DNA of 64,000 bases from Arcuatula senhousia (lineage: Eukaryota > Mollusca > Bivalvia > Mytilida > Mytilidae): contig OZ020308.1 of the NCBI GenBank assembly GCA_963971305.1, forward strand, positions 21,759,838 to 21,823,837. The letters run 5' to 3'. Positions 10,735-21,105 of the stretch are shown here, piece by piece (positions within the stretch are counted from its first letter, which is position 1; each line of letters starts with the position of its first letter). The notes beneath the pieces were generated by a model that had not been told where the DNA came from, made no database searches, and saw nothing but the letters and a program-made list of their open reading frames with translations. The translations under genes and the position numbers were made by a program.

Positions 10735-12164
10735 ATTAAATGATAGTACTCATGTAAATTATTTGACAAAACAATCACAACTGGAATTAATAGAAAACTG
10801 CATCATATAGTTCATAACTGTTGAAATAGTAATAAATTCAAAAAATAAAGTTACAAGGATCCAAGAGATTTGTCTGGACCTGACGAGACAGAGATATGTC
10901 ATTGAAAATATTGAGAAGTGATAAAAAGCTTGAAGTTACAACTAAGTGGAATTATAGAGCATAAACAGTTTCTTCTTAAAACCAGTGATGCAAAATCGAA
11001 ATTGAATTAGGTTATAACTGTTAACCATGGGTATGAGAATGTAAAAACATGTAGAAGTAAAAGTAAAAAGTCGAAACAGAGCACAAAGCATAGTAGACAT
11101 AAATTTGTTGAAGCCGGTAAAAATGTTTGGTTTTTGCATAAATATCTCAAGTGACTACTTAAAAAGCAACTGGAACAAAAATCATTCAACATAGGTTTTG
11201 TAAAATTATTTTATTCATGAAATTGAAATGACAACAAAGTTCCAGAAAAAGAACATGGAAAGGATTTGAAAGAGAGCTTAGCCTATATGTTTTCCTTTCC
11301 TAAGATTCATTCGGGTGGATCCAGAATTTGATGAAGCTTGGTACATTTTATACAAAAAAATAACAAATATTTCTCTGAATCCACTAATGCATATATCTTT
11401 CATAATAATTGAAAGACAGATTGGATCTATAATCTAATTCAAAGTTTTACACATAAGTCTCGAAAGATACAGCGCTAGCATTACCAGTCAGCATATTTTT
11501 TGGTCATTGCTAGCATGCACAAACGTTCTCTGGAACAAAATGTAGATATATTAATTTTTGCTGATACTGCTATAAATGCAACCACAAAGATAAATCAGAC
11601 AAAAAAAGTTAGTCTATATTTCATATTATTATAATAAGATCATCCTCTAATACATAAAATATCTTTTACTTTAATTATGCAAATCCCCTTATTCGTTGTA
11701 TTCAGGGAGTGGTGTTATCGTAAAGAATGTGTTCCTATACTCAGATGACTTATAAGTAAATTTGTTTTCGTAAATAAAATAACGGAAACACTCAAAAGAC
11801 TGGTATACATGTAGCCACAAAATACATCATAAAGAAAACTTTATAGGTGAATACTATCGCCCATACATTTTGTACATGTAGGTTGGTATGTTTGTATAAC
11901 CTCTTAAATGTACAACATACAATTGCAATCACTAAGATATGCACTCTTTTTTGCAATCTTTCATGTACCCCACTTAAATCGTGTAAAGTACTCTTACAAG
12001 TTTAAAAACATGCTATAAATGGCAACAGTATAAATGTTCCACTCAAGAGAATAAAAGTGCATGCTCATGCTGTTCGATTAAGTCATAAATCATTCAGAAG
12101 AATTAAACCCTTTATCAGGTTTTTACATTGGTGGTGGACTTTAAATAATCTTTAAACCTCAAAG
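10735..12164. other. Intergenic DNA left of IL-17-like gene 1
   Basis: AT-rich, with no gene recognised. Small minus-strand ORFs near 10.94-11.19 kb overlap in two frames and have no domain features. Confidence 0.5.
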
Positions 12165-12255
12165 TTGTGTTTGTGACGTAGACTTTTTAAAACACTGTGA
12201 CGTAGCAGTGGTTTCTCCGAGAGTTAAAATCACCGATTGATATCAAATTTATCGG
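12165..12255 (+). repeat. Block shared with 7205-7290, upstream of IL-17-like gene 1
   Basis: It carries 'gacgtagac', 'tgtgacgtag' and 'accgattgatatc'. It lies 230-320 bp before the predicted start codon of the cytokine gene, so it could be promoter-proximal. The two TGACGTAG-like sites resemble CRE/ATF half-sites, which is inference only. Confidence 0.4.
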
Positions 12256-12483
12256 AAGTTAAATTGCCTCTTCCTGGATGGAAGTACATTTAGACAACAA
12301 TATTTCTTATTTGTCAATATGTACATAATATGTATTGTTATTTTTAGACTTAAGATTATTCTGAGTGAGCTAAAAATAACACATCCTTAATAGATGTATA
12401 TAAATGTTCAGCTACTGTAACATTACCAAATAATCAAAAACTAAGACCGAGAAAATATATTATAAGACTTCAACTTTAAAATA

Positions 12484-12498
12484 ATGTTTTTTAAAACA
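12484..12498 (+). CDS. IL17L: Micro-exon 1 of IL-17-like gene 1
   Basis: ATG plus four codons (MFFKT) directly before GTAAGC. It joins in phase 0 to exon 2 at 12819. The same design is seen in the other two IL-17-like genes, which supports the choice. Confidence 0.62.
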
Positions 12499-13382
12499 GT
12501 AAGCTATGATTTAAATTTTGATGATGAAGATTTATAATAGAACTAAAAATCTCGCTTAATAAATTTTGAAATAAATTTTCATTTAAATAATTCTAATGTT
12601 TTTATTAAACTAATAATTGAAGATCATATAAAACTTATTATCATATTATTTTGTTTATAAAAATAGCTGATTTAAAGTTTTTGTGGAAAACCATCAATAT
12701 AAAATCTGTTTAAATAAAATAAGAAAAATTTAGATGTTTAATAATAATCAATATGTTGTTTGTAAAAAAAATCGACGTTTTGAAAAAATAATTATTCTTT
12801 ATTATTTTTTACAATTAGGTTTTATTGGTGGTTAGTTATGCCATTTCACAACTTGTTGGTGTCCTAGCTGGACCTGTGTGCACAGAACCTACAGACTTAC
12901 ACAGTAGATTTCTAGCTCTAAGCAATGGTATAGATTACAGAACAGCGTTTTTCCTAGAGGGTTGGAACAGTGCAACATTTGAAATGGAATTTCAAAATCT
13001 AGTATTCCAAGGCATAGACAAGGTACAGGCAAGCTGTCCAAATACATTCTTGAAAGGTGATTTTCCTATGATGTTACGTACATCATGTCCCTGGTATTTA
13101 GAGAAAACTCAAAGACATACAGACTTTTATCCTCAGGAACTTTATGTAGCAAAGTCAAACTGTGACAAATGTATAGGATCCTCTGGAGACCAGAAATGTG
13201 AAAAGATTCAGAAAAAGATCAAAATTCTCAAACGTGCCACTATCTGTGTCAACGGAGTCTACCAATATGAAGAGATGGAAACGTACATTCCTATCGCTTT
13301 TGTGTGCGCTCAGGCAAGAGAGGTTGTGAACAGCGTGCAATCACCCGAACCGGTTGACGATGGACCGCCAACATTAATGTAA
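12484..13382 (+). CDS. IL17L: IL-17-like secreted cytokine, gene 1 (two coding exons)
   Basis: This encodes a secreted signalling protein of the interleukin-17 family, which activates IL-17 receptors (SEFIR/Act1 to NF-kB) in animal mucosal immunity. Exon 1 (12484-12498) encodes MFFKT and ends at a GTAAGC donor. The 320-bp phase-0 intron ends ...acaattag, and exon 2 is 12819-13382. The joined 192-residue product starts with a clear signal peptide (hydrophobic VLLVVSYAISQLVGVLAG). Eight cysteines follow in the order seen in all three paralogues here, including SCPWYL, the C-x2-CIG pair (NCDKCIG), a lone C before the KILKR strand, ICVNGVYQYEE, and the final VCAQ. This is the invertebrate IL-17 cystine-knot layout. 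The track's apparent start is a TTG inside exon 2; the real ATG is in exon 1. The family call is firm; exon 1 is inferred from splice sites and reading frame. Confidence 0.88.
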
Positions 13383-14358
13383 GAAGTTAAAGACATTGAT
13401 ATTCCTCCAGAGTAACTGGAAAGCTTTAATACTGTCAGGTCCTATGGACTCATTTGTTGAACTGCAGGGTTTATTAGTTAAATCACATTTTAGTAGATAT
13501 TCAGTGATTAGTTTACAATGTTCGAAATATTATATACCAAGTTTGGGTTTACATGTAAACGTGATAAAATGTTTAAATGTAGTTAAACTATATTTTCCTC
13601 CTTCATGTAAATATTCAAAATGAATCCTAATTTTAAATATGTGTAAATTTTCATGTTTTAAACTTGTGCAATTTAACAAAAATGTCCTCAATATTCATTT
13701 GTTCCCTTCATTATATTACCATCAGATGCTTATATTCTATAACTGCCGAAAATTGCTAGTGCAATATGATTTTATTATTTTTACATGTTAAATTCATTAA
13801 TGCATATCAAATTAATATAATCAGTAGGAAGTTAATACATTGTAATATAAATCAAGTTGCCAAATGAGAATACTCAACATAAATAATACTCTAATATCAA
13901 AGTCTATAGGACTCTAAACTGTAAAATATCGTATTTAAGTGTTGTAAATATAAACGTTCAGGGGTACTTAAATAGAAAATTCAATGTAAATATCATCTTT
14001 ATAGATTGGTGAACAATGTAACGTTGTCCAATATCAAGTGCACCATATCATTTAAGCTTCCTTCTTCATTGTATCAAGTTTAATATTAAATGGTTGACTA
14101 GTCGTTAAAAAATGTTATGTAAACTCTCTAATTTATTTATTTATTATTGTTTTGTATTTGAAAAATGTCTCAATTTTGTGTGTGAATGAGCGTGTTTACT
14201 TTTTTGATAAAATGTCTTTACAAGTGTAAACGAACTGTGAGTATTTGTAACTACAATGTATTTTTTATAAGTTTTTGTTTTACTGTGGCATTGCTTTGTG
14301 ATAAATCAAACTAACTTATTTAATGTTTGTTAAAACTATTTATTGTGTTTTTAATAAA
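13383..14358 (+). promoter_or_regulatory. Probable 3' UTR of IL-17-like gene 1, with AU-rich element and poly(A) signal
   Basis: AT-rich sequence follows the TAA. The first good AATAAA is at 14353-14358. At 14131-14143 there are three overlapping ATTTA pentamers, the class of element that destabilises cytokine mRNAs. The ORF at 13396-13623 inside it has no family features. The transcript end is inferred. Confidence 0.5.
14131..14143 (+). promoter_or_regulatory. AU-rich element (three overlapping ATTTA)
   Basis: ATTTATTTATTTA lies about 750 bp after the stop codon of IL-17-like gene 1. In animals such clusters are bound by TTP/HuR-type proteins and shorten mRNA life. In AT-rich DNA they also arise by chance. 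Confidence 0.4.
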
Positions 14359-14995
14359 TAATTTTACAGATGAAACAATGTGGTTTCTTTTCATTGTTTT
14401 CGTAATTTCTGATCATTTTTATTATTATAAACAGGTTAATTATTTTTAAAAACAACAACGTTTATTTGTAACTAACAACAAGAAAATCAAAGACGAGCGA
14501 AAAACGAATATCAAAAAAAGGCATAATTAATCTTTATTTTCGGGACAGAAGAATATGAATTTACACAGAAACAAAGGAATACCAAGGGGCAATTTAGATA
14601 ATTTAGATATAAAAGACAAGATGAATAAAAAAAAGGAACGCACGCGTAACAAAAAGAAAATGCAAAACACAACCAAAATTTGTATTTGCAGAACTACAAA
14701 AATCAGGTCTACGGCATTGATTTGGTTAACGATACACATCAAGGCCGTCCGTCATAACTGGGGTGCGCTCGGTGCGTTTACACTCCCATTTGCAAAACAA
14801 ATACTAGTAATGAAAAGCCCTCTAGGAATGCACCACAACTCACCGAAACGGGTCAAATTTTAAAATAAATCATCTGAAAAAATTGTATTTTTTTTTAATA
14901 ACAGGTAATTGGTAAAGCAGATTATTTACAAACATTACAGTAACCTGCATAGAGTTTTTCAGTTTGCTCCTGGCTTTGCAAGTTACAGGGACTTT
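14359..14995. other. Intergenic DNA
   Basis: No gene is recognised. ORFs on both strands at 14.53-14.86 kb overlap each other; the plus-strand one is a lysine-rich low-complexity stretch. Confidence 0.5.
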
Positions 14996-15480
14996 GCTAT
15001 CATAATAAGAAAATCTAATCCTGGTTTTCAACCTCACGTTCCGTTATATTGGTGATGTCATTTCACTAAACAATTCTCGATTTGGTGACTTTCTCCATCT
15101 CCTATATCCCCAAGAGCTTGAGATAAAGGACACAACTGAGTTTAGGAAGTCTGCTTCATATTTAGATCTACATCTCGAAATTGACTCTCAATGAAAACTT
15201 TCAACAAGGCTCTATGACAAACCAGATGACTTCAACTTTCCAATTGTCAACTTTCCCTTCTTGTGTAGCAATAATCCGTCCGCTCCTGCTTATGGAGTTT
15301 ACGTATGTCAATTGATTCATTACTCCAGAGCGTGCGGGACTTACTTTCGATTTTCTTAGTGGAGCGTCAGGTCTGACGCAAAAATTGCTCACACAGGGTT
15401 ATGTTGCTCCTCGTTTGCTGTCTTCACTCAAGAAATTTTACGGAAGACATCATTCACTTACAGACAAATAGCGGATTTCG
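14996..15480 (+). pseudogene. Penelope-like element RT fragment (PLE-C)
   Basis: Decayed reverse transcriptase of a Penelope-like retroelement. Translated in shifting frames it shows 'FRYIGDVISLNNSRFGD' (a degraded RYIDD catalytic box), LYPQELEIKDTTEF, YLDLHLEID, then FNFPIVNFPFL and APAYGVYV..LI.YSRAC. These follow the order of motifs in the better copy at 32.1-32.6 kb. The 5' part of the RT is missing, and one in-frame stop and a frameshift lie near 15194. It is the same subfamily as 24.84-25.17 kb. It abuts a family B repeat at 15480. Confidence 0.75.
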
Positions 15481-15720
15481 ATCTCTCAGATGAGAGCAGA
15501 TCTTGGTTGGTCATAGAGTTTTGTTTTGTCTTCCTTTACCGGATTTGACACGCCGAATTGACTGTTGGCAACGCAACGGGTGTGCTATAGCCAACAGGAA
15601 CTGCTTACTCTTCCGGAGCACCTGAGTGCACTCTTGTTTCGACTGGAGTTCGCGTTGTCTCTGCCCTTTCGGACGTTTGACATTCGGATGCCCCATTGGT
15701 TCCTCTGCTTCTTTCATATG
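15480..15720 (-). repeat. Dispersed repeat family B, near-complete copy
   Basis: This is the reverse complement of the family seen at 41.3, 41.9 and 49.2 kb. It has the signature parts 'gaggaaccaatggggcatcc', 'aagagtaagcagttcctg', 'cacccgttgcgttgcc' and 'ggtaaaggaagacaaaac'. A 68-residue minus-strand ORF is just this repeat. Confidence 0.85.
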
Positions 15721-16666
15721 TAGTTAAAACTTTTTATCATTTTGCTCAAAAAGACCCAGCAGAAAATTTTCACAACTATGCTAGCTTACTGTTTACGACC
15801 AAAAGACATAAGATATTCTTAAAAACATCCCACATATAATGTTAATTTTTTTTTTACAAGGACTTGTTGACTCTGATTTCAACCATATTTTGATATGGGG
15901 TGACATGCATCTTCTTGATTAGTCCGAATCACGTAGAAACCATATTTTTTTCTATATTTCAGTCTAATATCTAGTGGTATTCAATTATCTCCCCTGCGGA
16001 AAAAAGCTTATGTGTTTTTAATTTTTTAACGATGACAACAACGATGGCGACGGCATGTAAACAATCTTCAACTTTCATTTATTGCGCATGGACCTGACTA
16101 CTATCATATACGTTGGACATGTCATGTTATTAAAGAATCTTTTCTGTTGCGTAAACAGTTGTTTATAAGGTCAACAAAAGTGCATATTTTAACAAATCGA
16201 GTGAAACATGCTGGACGTTGGAACAAATTAAAATGTCAACTCAACCTTAAAAAAAATCACACAAGGCGTAATACCTGCAGTACATTTTCGAAATTTGTGG
16301 GAATGTTAGGTTATTACCTTTTCTTACGACAGATATAAGTTTGGAAATTATATTTTACTGTTATCACTTAACGATCCATTTGAATTCAATGTGTAACTAT
16401 GAAAAACTTTCAAGGGGCACAACCAAGTTCTATCTTTCAGGTATAATAAACATGAAAAAAGGGAGGCATTCCTATTTTTAAAAGATGACTGAAGATTGAA
16501 TTGGACATTTAAGCCAATACAAAGCAAATTCACATGTTGTTGATCCCAATTTAGGGACATCGGTCAAAAAAGTAAACATGTTCTATGACGTAATCAAATT
16601 CAACAGGTAAATCGTGTACTTTTAAGAAGAAGGTTGTCAAGACGGACTAGAAAAAGGGCCTTTTTC
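15721..16666. other. Intergenic DNA
   Basis: No gene or clear repeat seen. The small ORFs at 16.15-16.56 kb have no recognisable features. Confidence 0.5.
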
Positions 16667-17179
16667 ATAATTTTATTTTGGCTTAACCTCTTGCAGTATA
16701 TGTCTGAAAATTTGAAGATGGAAAGATATACATTTCAAGAAATAGTGTATTTTTTTTCTATTTTTTATTTAAACGTTAAGGTTGTGCGATCCATTTCAGT
16801 TCCACCGTATGCATTTTATAAATATCCACATAATTACATGCATTATAAATGTAATTTGCTACTTTTATAAACTCTATTTAATTCAGAATAGTTTATTTAA
16901 ACAACATAACTTAAAATGGAATGAACTTTTTTGCTAAAAAGAACTTTTAATTCACTTAACAACCAGGATAAGCATTCGAATGGACTTTCCTATCTTTTCC
17001 GATGAAGAGCTCTCATTCTATTGTTTAAATACCACCGGTTTTCGGACTGATTTGCTCTAGCTCATACTAGTCGAAGTGATTTTTTTTTATTTTACCTTCA
17101 TGTTTGTGGTATATAAAGTGTATACTTCTCTATTGAAATTATATTTTGATTCACTTTTAGACATTTTTTTCGGTATAAA
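16667..17179 (+). repeat. Left terminal direct repeat of the YR retrotransposon
   Basis: Matches 20592-21105 almost base for base. Observed differences are cctctt/cctatt near the start, one extra T in a poly-T run, and tattttg/tatcttg near the end. It contains a TATA box (TATATAAA, 17110-17117), so it probably holds the element promoter. The 78-residue ORF in it is not meaningful. Confidence 0.92.
17110..17117 (+). promoter_or_regulatory. TATA box in the left terminal repeat
   Basis: TATATAAA is followed by AG, about 430 bp before the gag ATG. An identical copy lies at 21036-21043 in the right repeat. Confidence 0.55.
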
Positions 17180-17545
17180 ATGACAATTATTCATATTAAT
17201 TGTAGTTTATAATGCGTCATTATACAACTTTCTCTAGTTTTATTAGTTCTTGGTTGAATCAAACATGCGGTGACGTAATTATCTATTATGCAAACTTTCT
17301 ATAAGTAGGTCATACGTCATCACTTCAGCTTCCCTCTACAGATAAGATTGATCAATGTTTTTCGCTTCTCTAAATCATCATGATTTCGAAAGTTTTGGAC
17401 AATATTTTCGCTTCTTTATTATGAATTGACATTCTTTATTATTTTATTGGAGTGTTTTCGTGTTTAAATTAACGATTTCTTTCGCTTATATTGGATATTT
17501 TTATAAACTTTGTGATTTACAAACGTTCGCCTCTCTTTCACAACA

Positions 17546-19004
17546 ATGGCTACCAGACGCCGTTCTTCTAACAAAAGAACTTCTAACACCGTTTTGGACC
17601 CTAACAATCCGGGGAACTGGACAAGTAGTGAATTAAAAGAAGCTCTAAACAACATTGGAATTAAAATATCAGATGGACTTTCCAATAAACAACTTCGAAG
17701 AATTTATTTGGACAATGTAAACAATGATAACGGGGGAAAAATAGTTCTGTTAATTATTCAATTCAAGTAGAACAGGAAGCTGAATCTATTCAAGATTTAT
17801 CTTCGCAAGAAGTCGCTTCTACTAATAATTCCAAGGAAACTTCGACGATTGATCAATCTTTTAATATCACTCCAATTTTCGATGCGCGTAGGAATCCGGC
17901 TTCACAGACAACACCCATAGCTTCCGCGCATGCCCGAGTTCGTATCCGCCCAATCCCAATCAAAACAATAACAAACATTTAGAAATGATGATGATGAATA
18001 CGTTATCTTTGTGTCAGCAGGCCCTTGCCGGAGTGCCTCAGAAAAACAATTTCACTATCCAGACGGCGATGGCGTCTGCAACAGAAGAATTTAGCAAGAC
18101 TGTGCCGCAAATTCGTCAATTTCCCGGACAATCTACGTCTACTTTGGGAGAATTTGGATCGGCTTATCCTCGTGCTACCGGAGTTTTAAATCCTGGATTT
18201 GCTGACGTGTCACAGTTTGGTTATGCTTCGGCATCTTTCTCGGACATAGACCTGGTGTCTTCCGAGATTAGAGATAATATAATTCAAGGTAAAGACATAA
18301 ACCTTAACATTTTGCTTTTGCCCAATTACGAAACACCTACCAACAAAAAACAGGCAGAAAATGACGAAAGGCTTAAAAGAGATCTTACACTCGACGAATT
18401 TATAATTGCTTTTGGAAGATTTAAGAAAATAATGTGTACAGCACATCCTATGAGAAGGGAAGAATTAGATGCATATTTAGCCCACATCGTAGAAACCGCT
18501 CATATCTGGCCTTCAAAATTTTATGAATACCATAAATGTTTTAGTGCGAAAGCTTCCGTGATGATGTTTCAACACAATATTAAAATTGATTGGTCTCGTG
18601 GTGATCCTGAATTAAGGCAGCGTATCTGTGCAGGCTCAAAAGTAAATTCTTGTGGTCGTTGCTCTTCTACTTTACATCACACTTCTATGTGCCCTAATTC
18701 TTCTTACAAAGCCAACAACTACATGTATCAACGCAACCAACCATTCACATCACAGCAAGACAAATATGGTCGAGATATTGTAATGCATGAAGGCCTGCAA
18801 GTGTGCAACAATTTCAACCATCCAAAAGGTTGTGCAAAACCTTATTGCGTGTACTCGCATGTTTGTAAATCTTGCAAACAACTAGGTCATGGCAAATTTA
18901 ATTGTAACAACCCTCGTAAAGATGCCACTGTGACAAAATCGCTCGATTCTTCGATGTCAATGGCTAGACAACTCAATAAACCGCCAGTGCCTAAAACTAA
19001 GTGA
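17546..19004 (+). pseudogene. Gag-like protein of the YR retrotransposon, two frameshifts
   Basis: Nucleocapsid-type structural protein. It starts at ATG 17546 (MATRRRSSNKR...) with a basic N-terminus and a SAP-like WTSSELKEALNNIGI segment. The frame changes at the GGGGGAAAAA run (17732-17741), runs as NSSVNYSIQVEQEAES..., changes again near the CCC runs about 17946-17960, then stays open to 19004. The C-terminal half has cysteine/histidine clusters: CGRCSSTLHHTSMC, and CKSCKQLGHGKFNC, a classic CX2CX4HX4C zinc knuckle. Both breaks sit at homopolymers, so sequencing or assembly indels are possible. The terminal TGA (19002-19004) is followed by CTAG and by RT in the same frame. Confidence 0.8.
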
Positions 19005-19008
19005 CTAG
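19002..19008 (+). promoter_or_regulatory. Possible stop-codon readthrough site between gag and RT (UGA CUAG)
   Basis: The gag frame ends AAG TGA CTA GAT. The downstream reading frame is the same one (19002 and 19065 differ by 21 codons) and is open to 19853 with no further stop. UGA followed by CUAG is the established high-readthrough context in animal genes and alphaviruses. It is likely the means of making Gag-RT. Confidence 0.6.
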
Positions 19009-19853
19009 ATTCAGACACAAATTCACCCACTACACCAATAAACATAGACCAGTTAGAGAAAGAATTGTCTAACCATCCAGATAGGTCTTTTGTTAATTAT
19101 CTATGTAGTAGTTTACGTTATGGTTTTGACATGTTAGTCTCAGATGTAGATGTACCTTCTTATGAATGTAAAAATGCTTTAACTGCTAAGAACAATCCTG
19201 TTATTGTTAACAAGTTGTTGCAAGAAGAAATAGATAAAGGTTTTGTAAGAGGCCCTTTTTTACAGCCTCCTTTTGCTAATTTTAGAGTTAGTCCTTTAGG
19301 TATTGCTACACATAAATATTCAAAAAAGCAAAGACTGATATTAGATTTATCCTCCCCCCATAACAACTTAACTCATGCTAGTGTCAATGATTTAATTGAT
19401 AAAGATATGTGTTCCTTATCATATATTAAAATAGATGATGCTATTAATGCAATTCAGGGTTTTGGTAAAGGAAGTCTTTGTTGCAAAGTGGATATCTCAG
19501 ATGCCTTTAAGCAACTTCCTATATGTAAAGAACAGTGGCATTTGTTCTGTAGTTGGTCAAGAAAGCGTATTTTTTTCTACTGTGACAATTCTGCCACTGT
19601 TGCAATTATCTCCAAGGGTCGCTCAAAAGAACCAACTATTATGAAATTAATGCGTCGTCTTGTTATGTGTGCTGCTACAAACAATTTTGCAATATATAGC
19701 GAACATTTGCCAGGCAAACATAATGTAATAGCTGATGCTTTGTCTCGTTTTCAATTACAGACATTTCGCCTGTTAGCACCAGAAGCAGAAGAAGAGGCCA
19801 CACCGTGTCCGTCTCTGGAGGAGATAATTTGGACAGTGCCGTCGAACATTTGA
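19005..19853 (+). pseudogene. Reverse transcriptase / RNase H with internal in-frame deletion
   Basis: The frame continues from gag past a single TGA. The RT N-terminal part shows IDKGFVRGPF..PPFANFRVSPLGI, KKQRLILDLSSPHN and the catalytic motif A, CKVDISDAFKQLPI. It then jumps from QWHLFCSW straight to the RNase H segment FYCDNSATVAIISKG...HLPGKHNVIADALSR, whose CDNSA, HLPGKHN and DALSR strings are typical of DIRS-group RNase H. The YxDD catalytic box and the rest of RT are absent, so the product is not a working polymerase. The join keeps the reading frame. The end of this ORF overlaps the YR ORF by about 49 nt in another frame. Confidence 0.85.
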
Positions 19854-20330
19854 AATCATTTGCCATAGCAGATTCTACAAAAGCGTCATATTATTCAGGA
19901 CATGACAATTACATTAAGTTTCTGTTACTTCAGGGGTTAGCATGGGACCCAAAAGTGCTACCTCCAGTCTCTGAACATTTATTAATGCGTTTTATAGCTT
20001 ATTGCGAAACATTTAAGCATCTGAGATATCCCACTATTAAGCTTTACCTTTGTGGCATTAGATATATGTATGTACAAAAGTGTGGGTTTAACCCTTTAGA
20101 AGATTCAAATGGAAAGCCTTTTCTTAATTTAAAAACTATTCTAACAGGTATTAAGAAAAAACATTCTTGCATTCCTAAAAGAGTTCGATTACCCATTACT
20201 ATTGATATTTTACATAGAATTTGTTTGTTTTTAAGAGGTGGAATCTTTGATTTTTTCACCGATGTATTAATTGAAGCAGCTTGTGCTACAGCATTTTTCG
20301 CTTTTTTAAGATGTGGAGAGTTTACAGTTC
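19805..20330 (+). pseudogene. Tyrosine recombinase, N-terminal part
   Basis: Integrase of the YR retrotransposon. It shows the core-binding domain (ADSTKASYYSGHDNYIKFLL, LRYPTIKLYLCGIRYMY) and the start of the catalytic domain up to ACATAFFAFLRCGEFTV, where R is the first catalytic arginine. Real homology stops at about 20329. After that the plus frame runs on to 20491 through inverted sequence. The frame overlaps the end of RT/RNase H, starting from a GTG-like position, so it was probably reached by frameshift or reinitiation. Confidence 0.8.
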
Positions 20331-20591
20331 TGGCCTTTTGGGCAGTAGTGGCTGCACCACTTCTAAATGAGTGGCCATTGTACAAATTAGGTGATAATCC
20401 AAGCCTTTCTAAAATTATCTTAAGGTGTGAAATGAAAAAATGTCTGGTTAATGGAAGACCGTTCTTAGTAATGAAAAAAGACTTTGTGTGACAGAAAATA
20501 CTTCGTCTTAATTCTAGATACCTATTGAGTATAACCACTGGACATGTTACTGAATTATTTCTGAAAAGCGGAATAGTAATTCCATATCTAA
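20330..20591 (-). pseudogene. Tyrosine recombinase, inverted catalytic C-terminal segment
   Basis: Read on the minus strand this gives YGITIPLFRNNSVTCPV, LNRYLELRRS, FFITKNGLPLTRHFF, LERLGLSPNLYNGHSFRSGAATTAQKA. That is the part of a DIRS-type recombinase between the first arginine and the H-x-x-R box (HSFR). It belongs after 20329 but lies in reverse orientation, ending exactly at the right terminal repeat. The nucleophilic tyrosine region is missing. The minus-strand ORF of 164 residues is partly real (this segment) and partly antisense to the N-terminal part. Confidence 0.85.
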
Positions 20592-21105
20592 ATAATTTTA
20601 TTTTGGCTTAACCTATTGCAGTATATGTCTGAAAATTTGAAGATGGAAAGATATACATTTCAAGAAATAGTGTATTTTTTTTCTATTTTTTATTTAAACG
20701 TTAAGGTTGTGCGATCCATTTCAGTTCCACCGTATGCATTTTATAAATATCCACATAATTACATGCATTATAAATGTAATTTGCTACTTTTATAAACTCT
20801 ATTTAATTCAGAATAGTTTATTTAAACAACATAACTTAAAATGGAATGAACTTTTTTGCTAAAAAGAACTTTTAATTCACTTAACAACCAGGATAAGCAT
20901 TCGAATGGACTTTCCTATCTTTTCCGATGAAGAGCTCTCATTCTATTGTTTAAATACCACCGGTTTTCGGACTGATTTGCTCTAGCTCATACTAGTCGAA
21001 GTGATTTTTTTTTTATTTTACCTTCATGTTTGTGGTATATAAAGTGTATACTTCTCTATTGAAATTATATCTTGATTCACTTTTAGACATTTTTTTCGGT
21101 ATAAA
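20592..21105 (+). repeat. Right terminal direct repeat of the YR retrotransposon
   Basis: Near-identical to 16667-17179, in the same orientation, with the same TATA box (21036-21043). Shared sequence stops at CGGTATAAA on the right. Confidence 0.92.

Larger units (their letters stand above)
16667..21105 (+). mobile_element. Tyrosine-recombinase retrotransposon (DIRS/Ngaro-like), recent but rearranged
   Basis: A 4.4-kb element bounded by two ~513-bp direct repeats that differ at only about three positions, implying recent insertion. Between them, in order, are gag with zinc knuckles, RT plus RNase H, and a tyrosine recombinase (YR), the gene set of the DIRS/Ngaro/PAT group. No integrase or protease was seen, and I found no target-site duplication, as expected for YR integration. 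This copy cannot be autonomous: gag has two frameshifts, the RT lacks its YxDD region, and the C-terminal part of the YR is inverted. Ngaro/PAT elements have split direct repeats and DIRS1 inverted ones; simple LTR-like direct repeats with a YR gene fit the first group better, but I could not find the B1/B2 repeats. Confidence 0.85.

Noticed and set aside
20044..20538. 164-residue minus-strand ORF as a host gene
   Set aside because: Its first half is the inverted recombinase segment and its second half is antisense to the recombinase N-terminal part.
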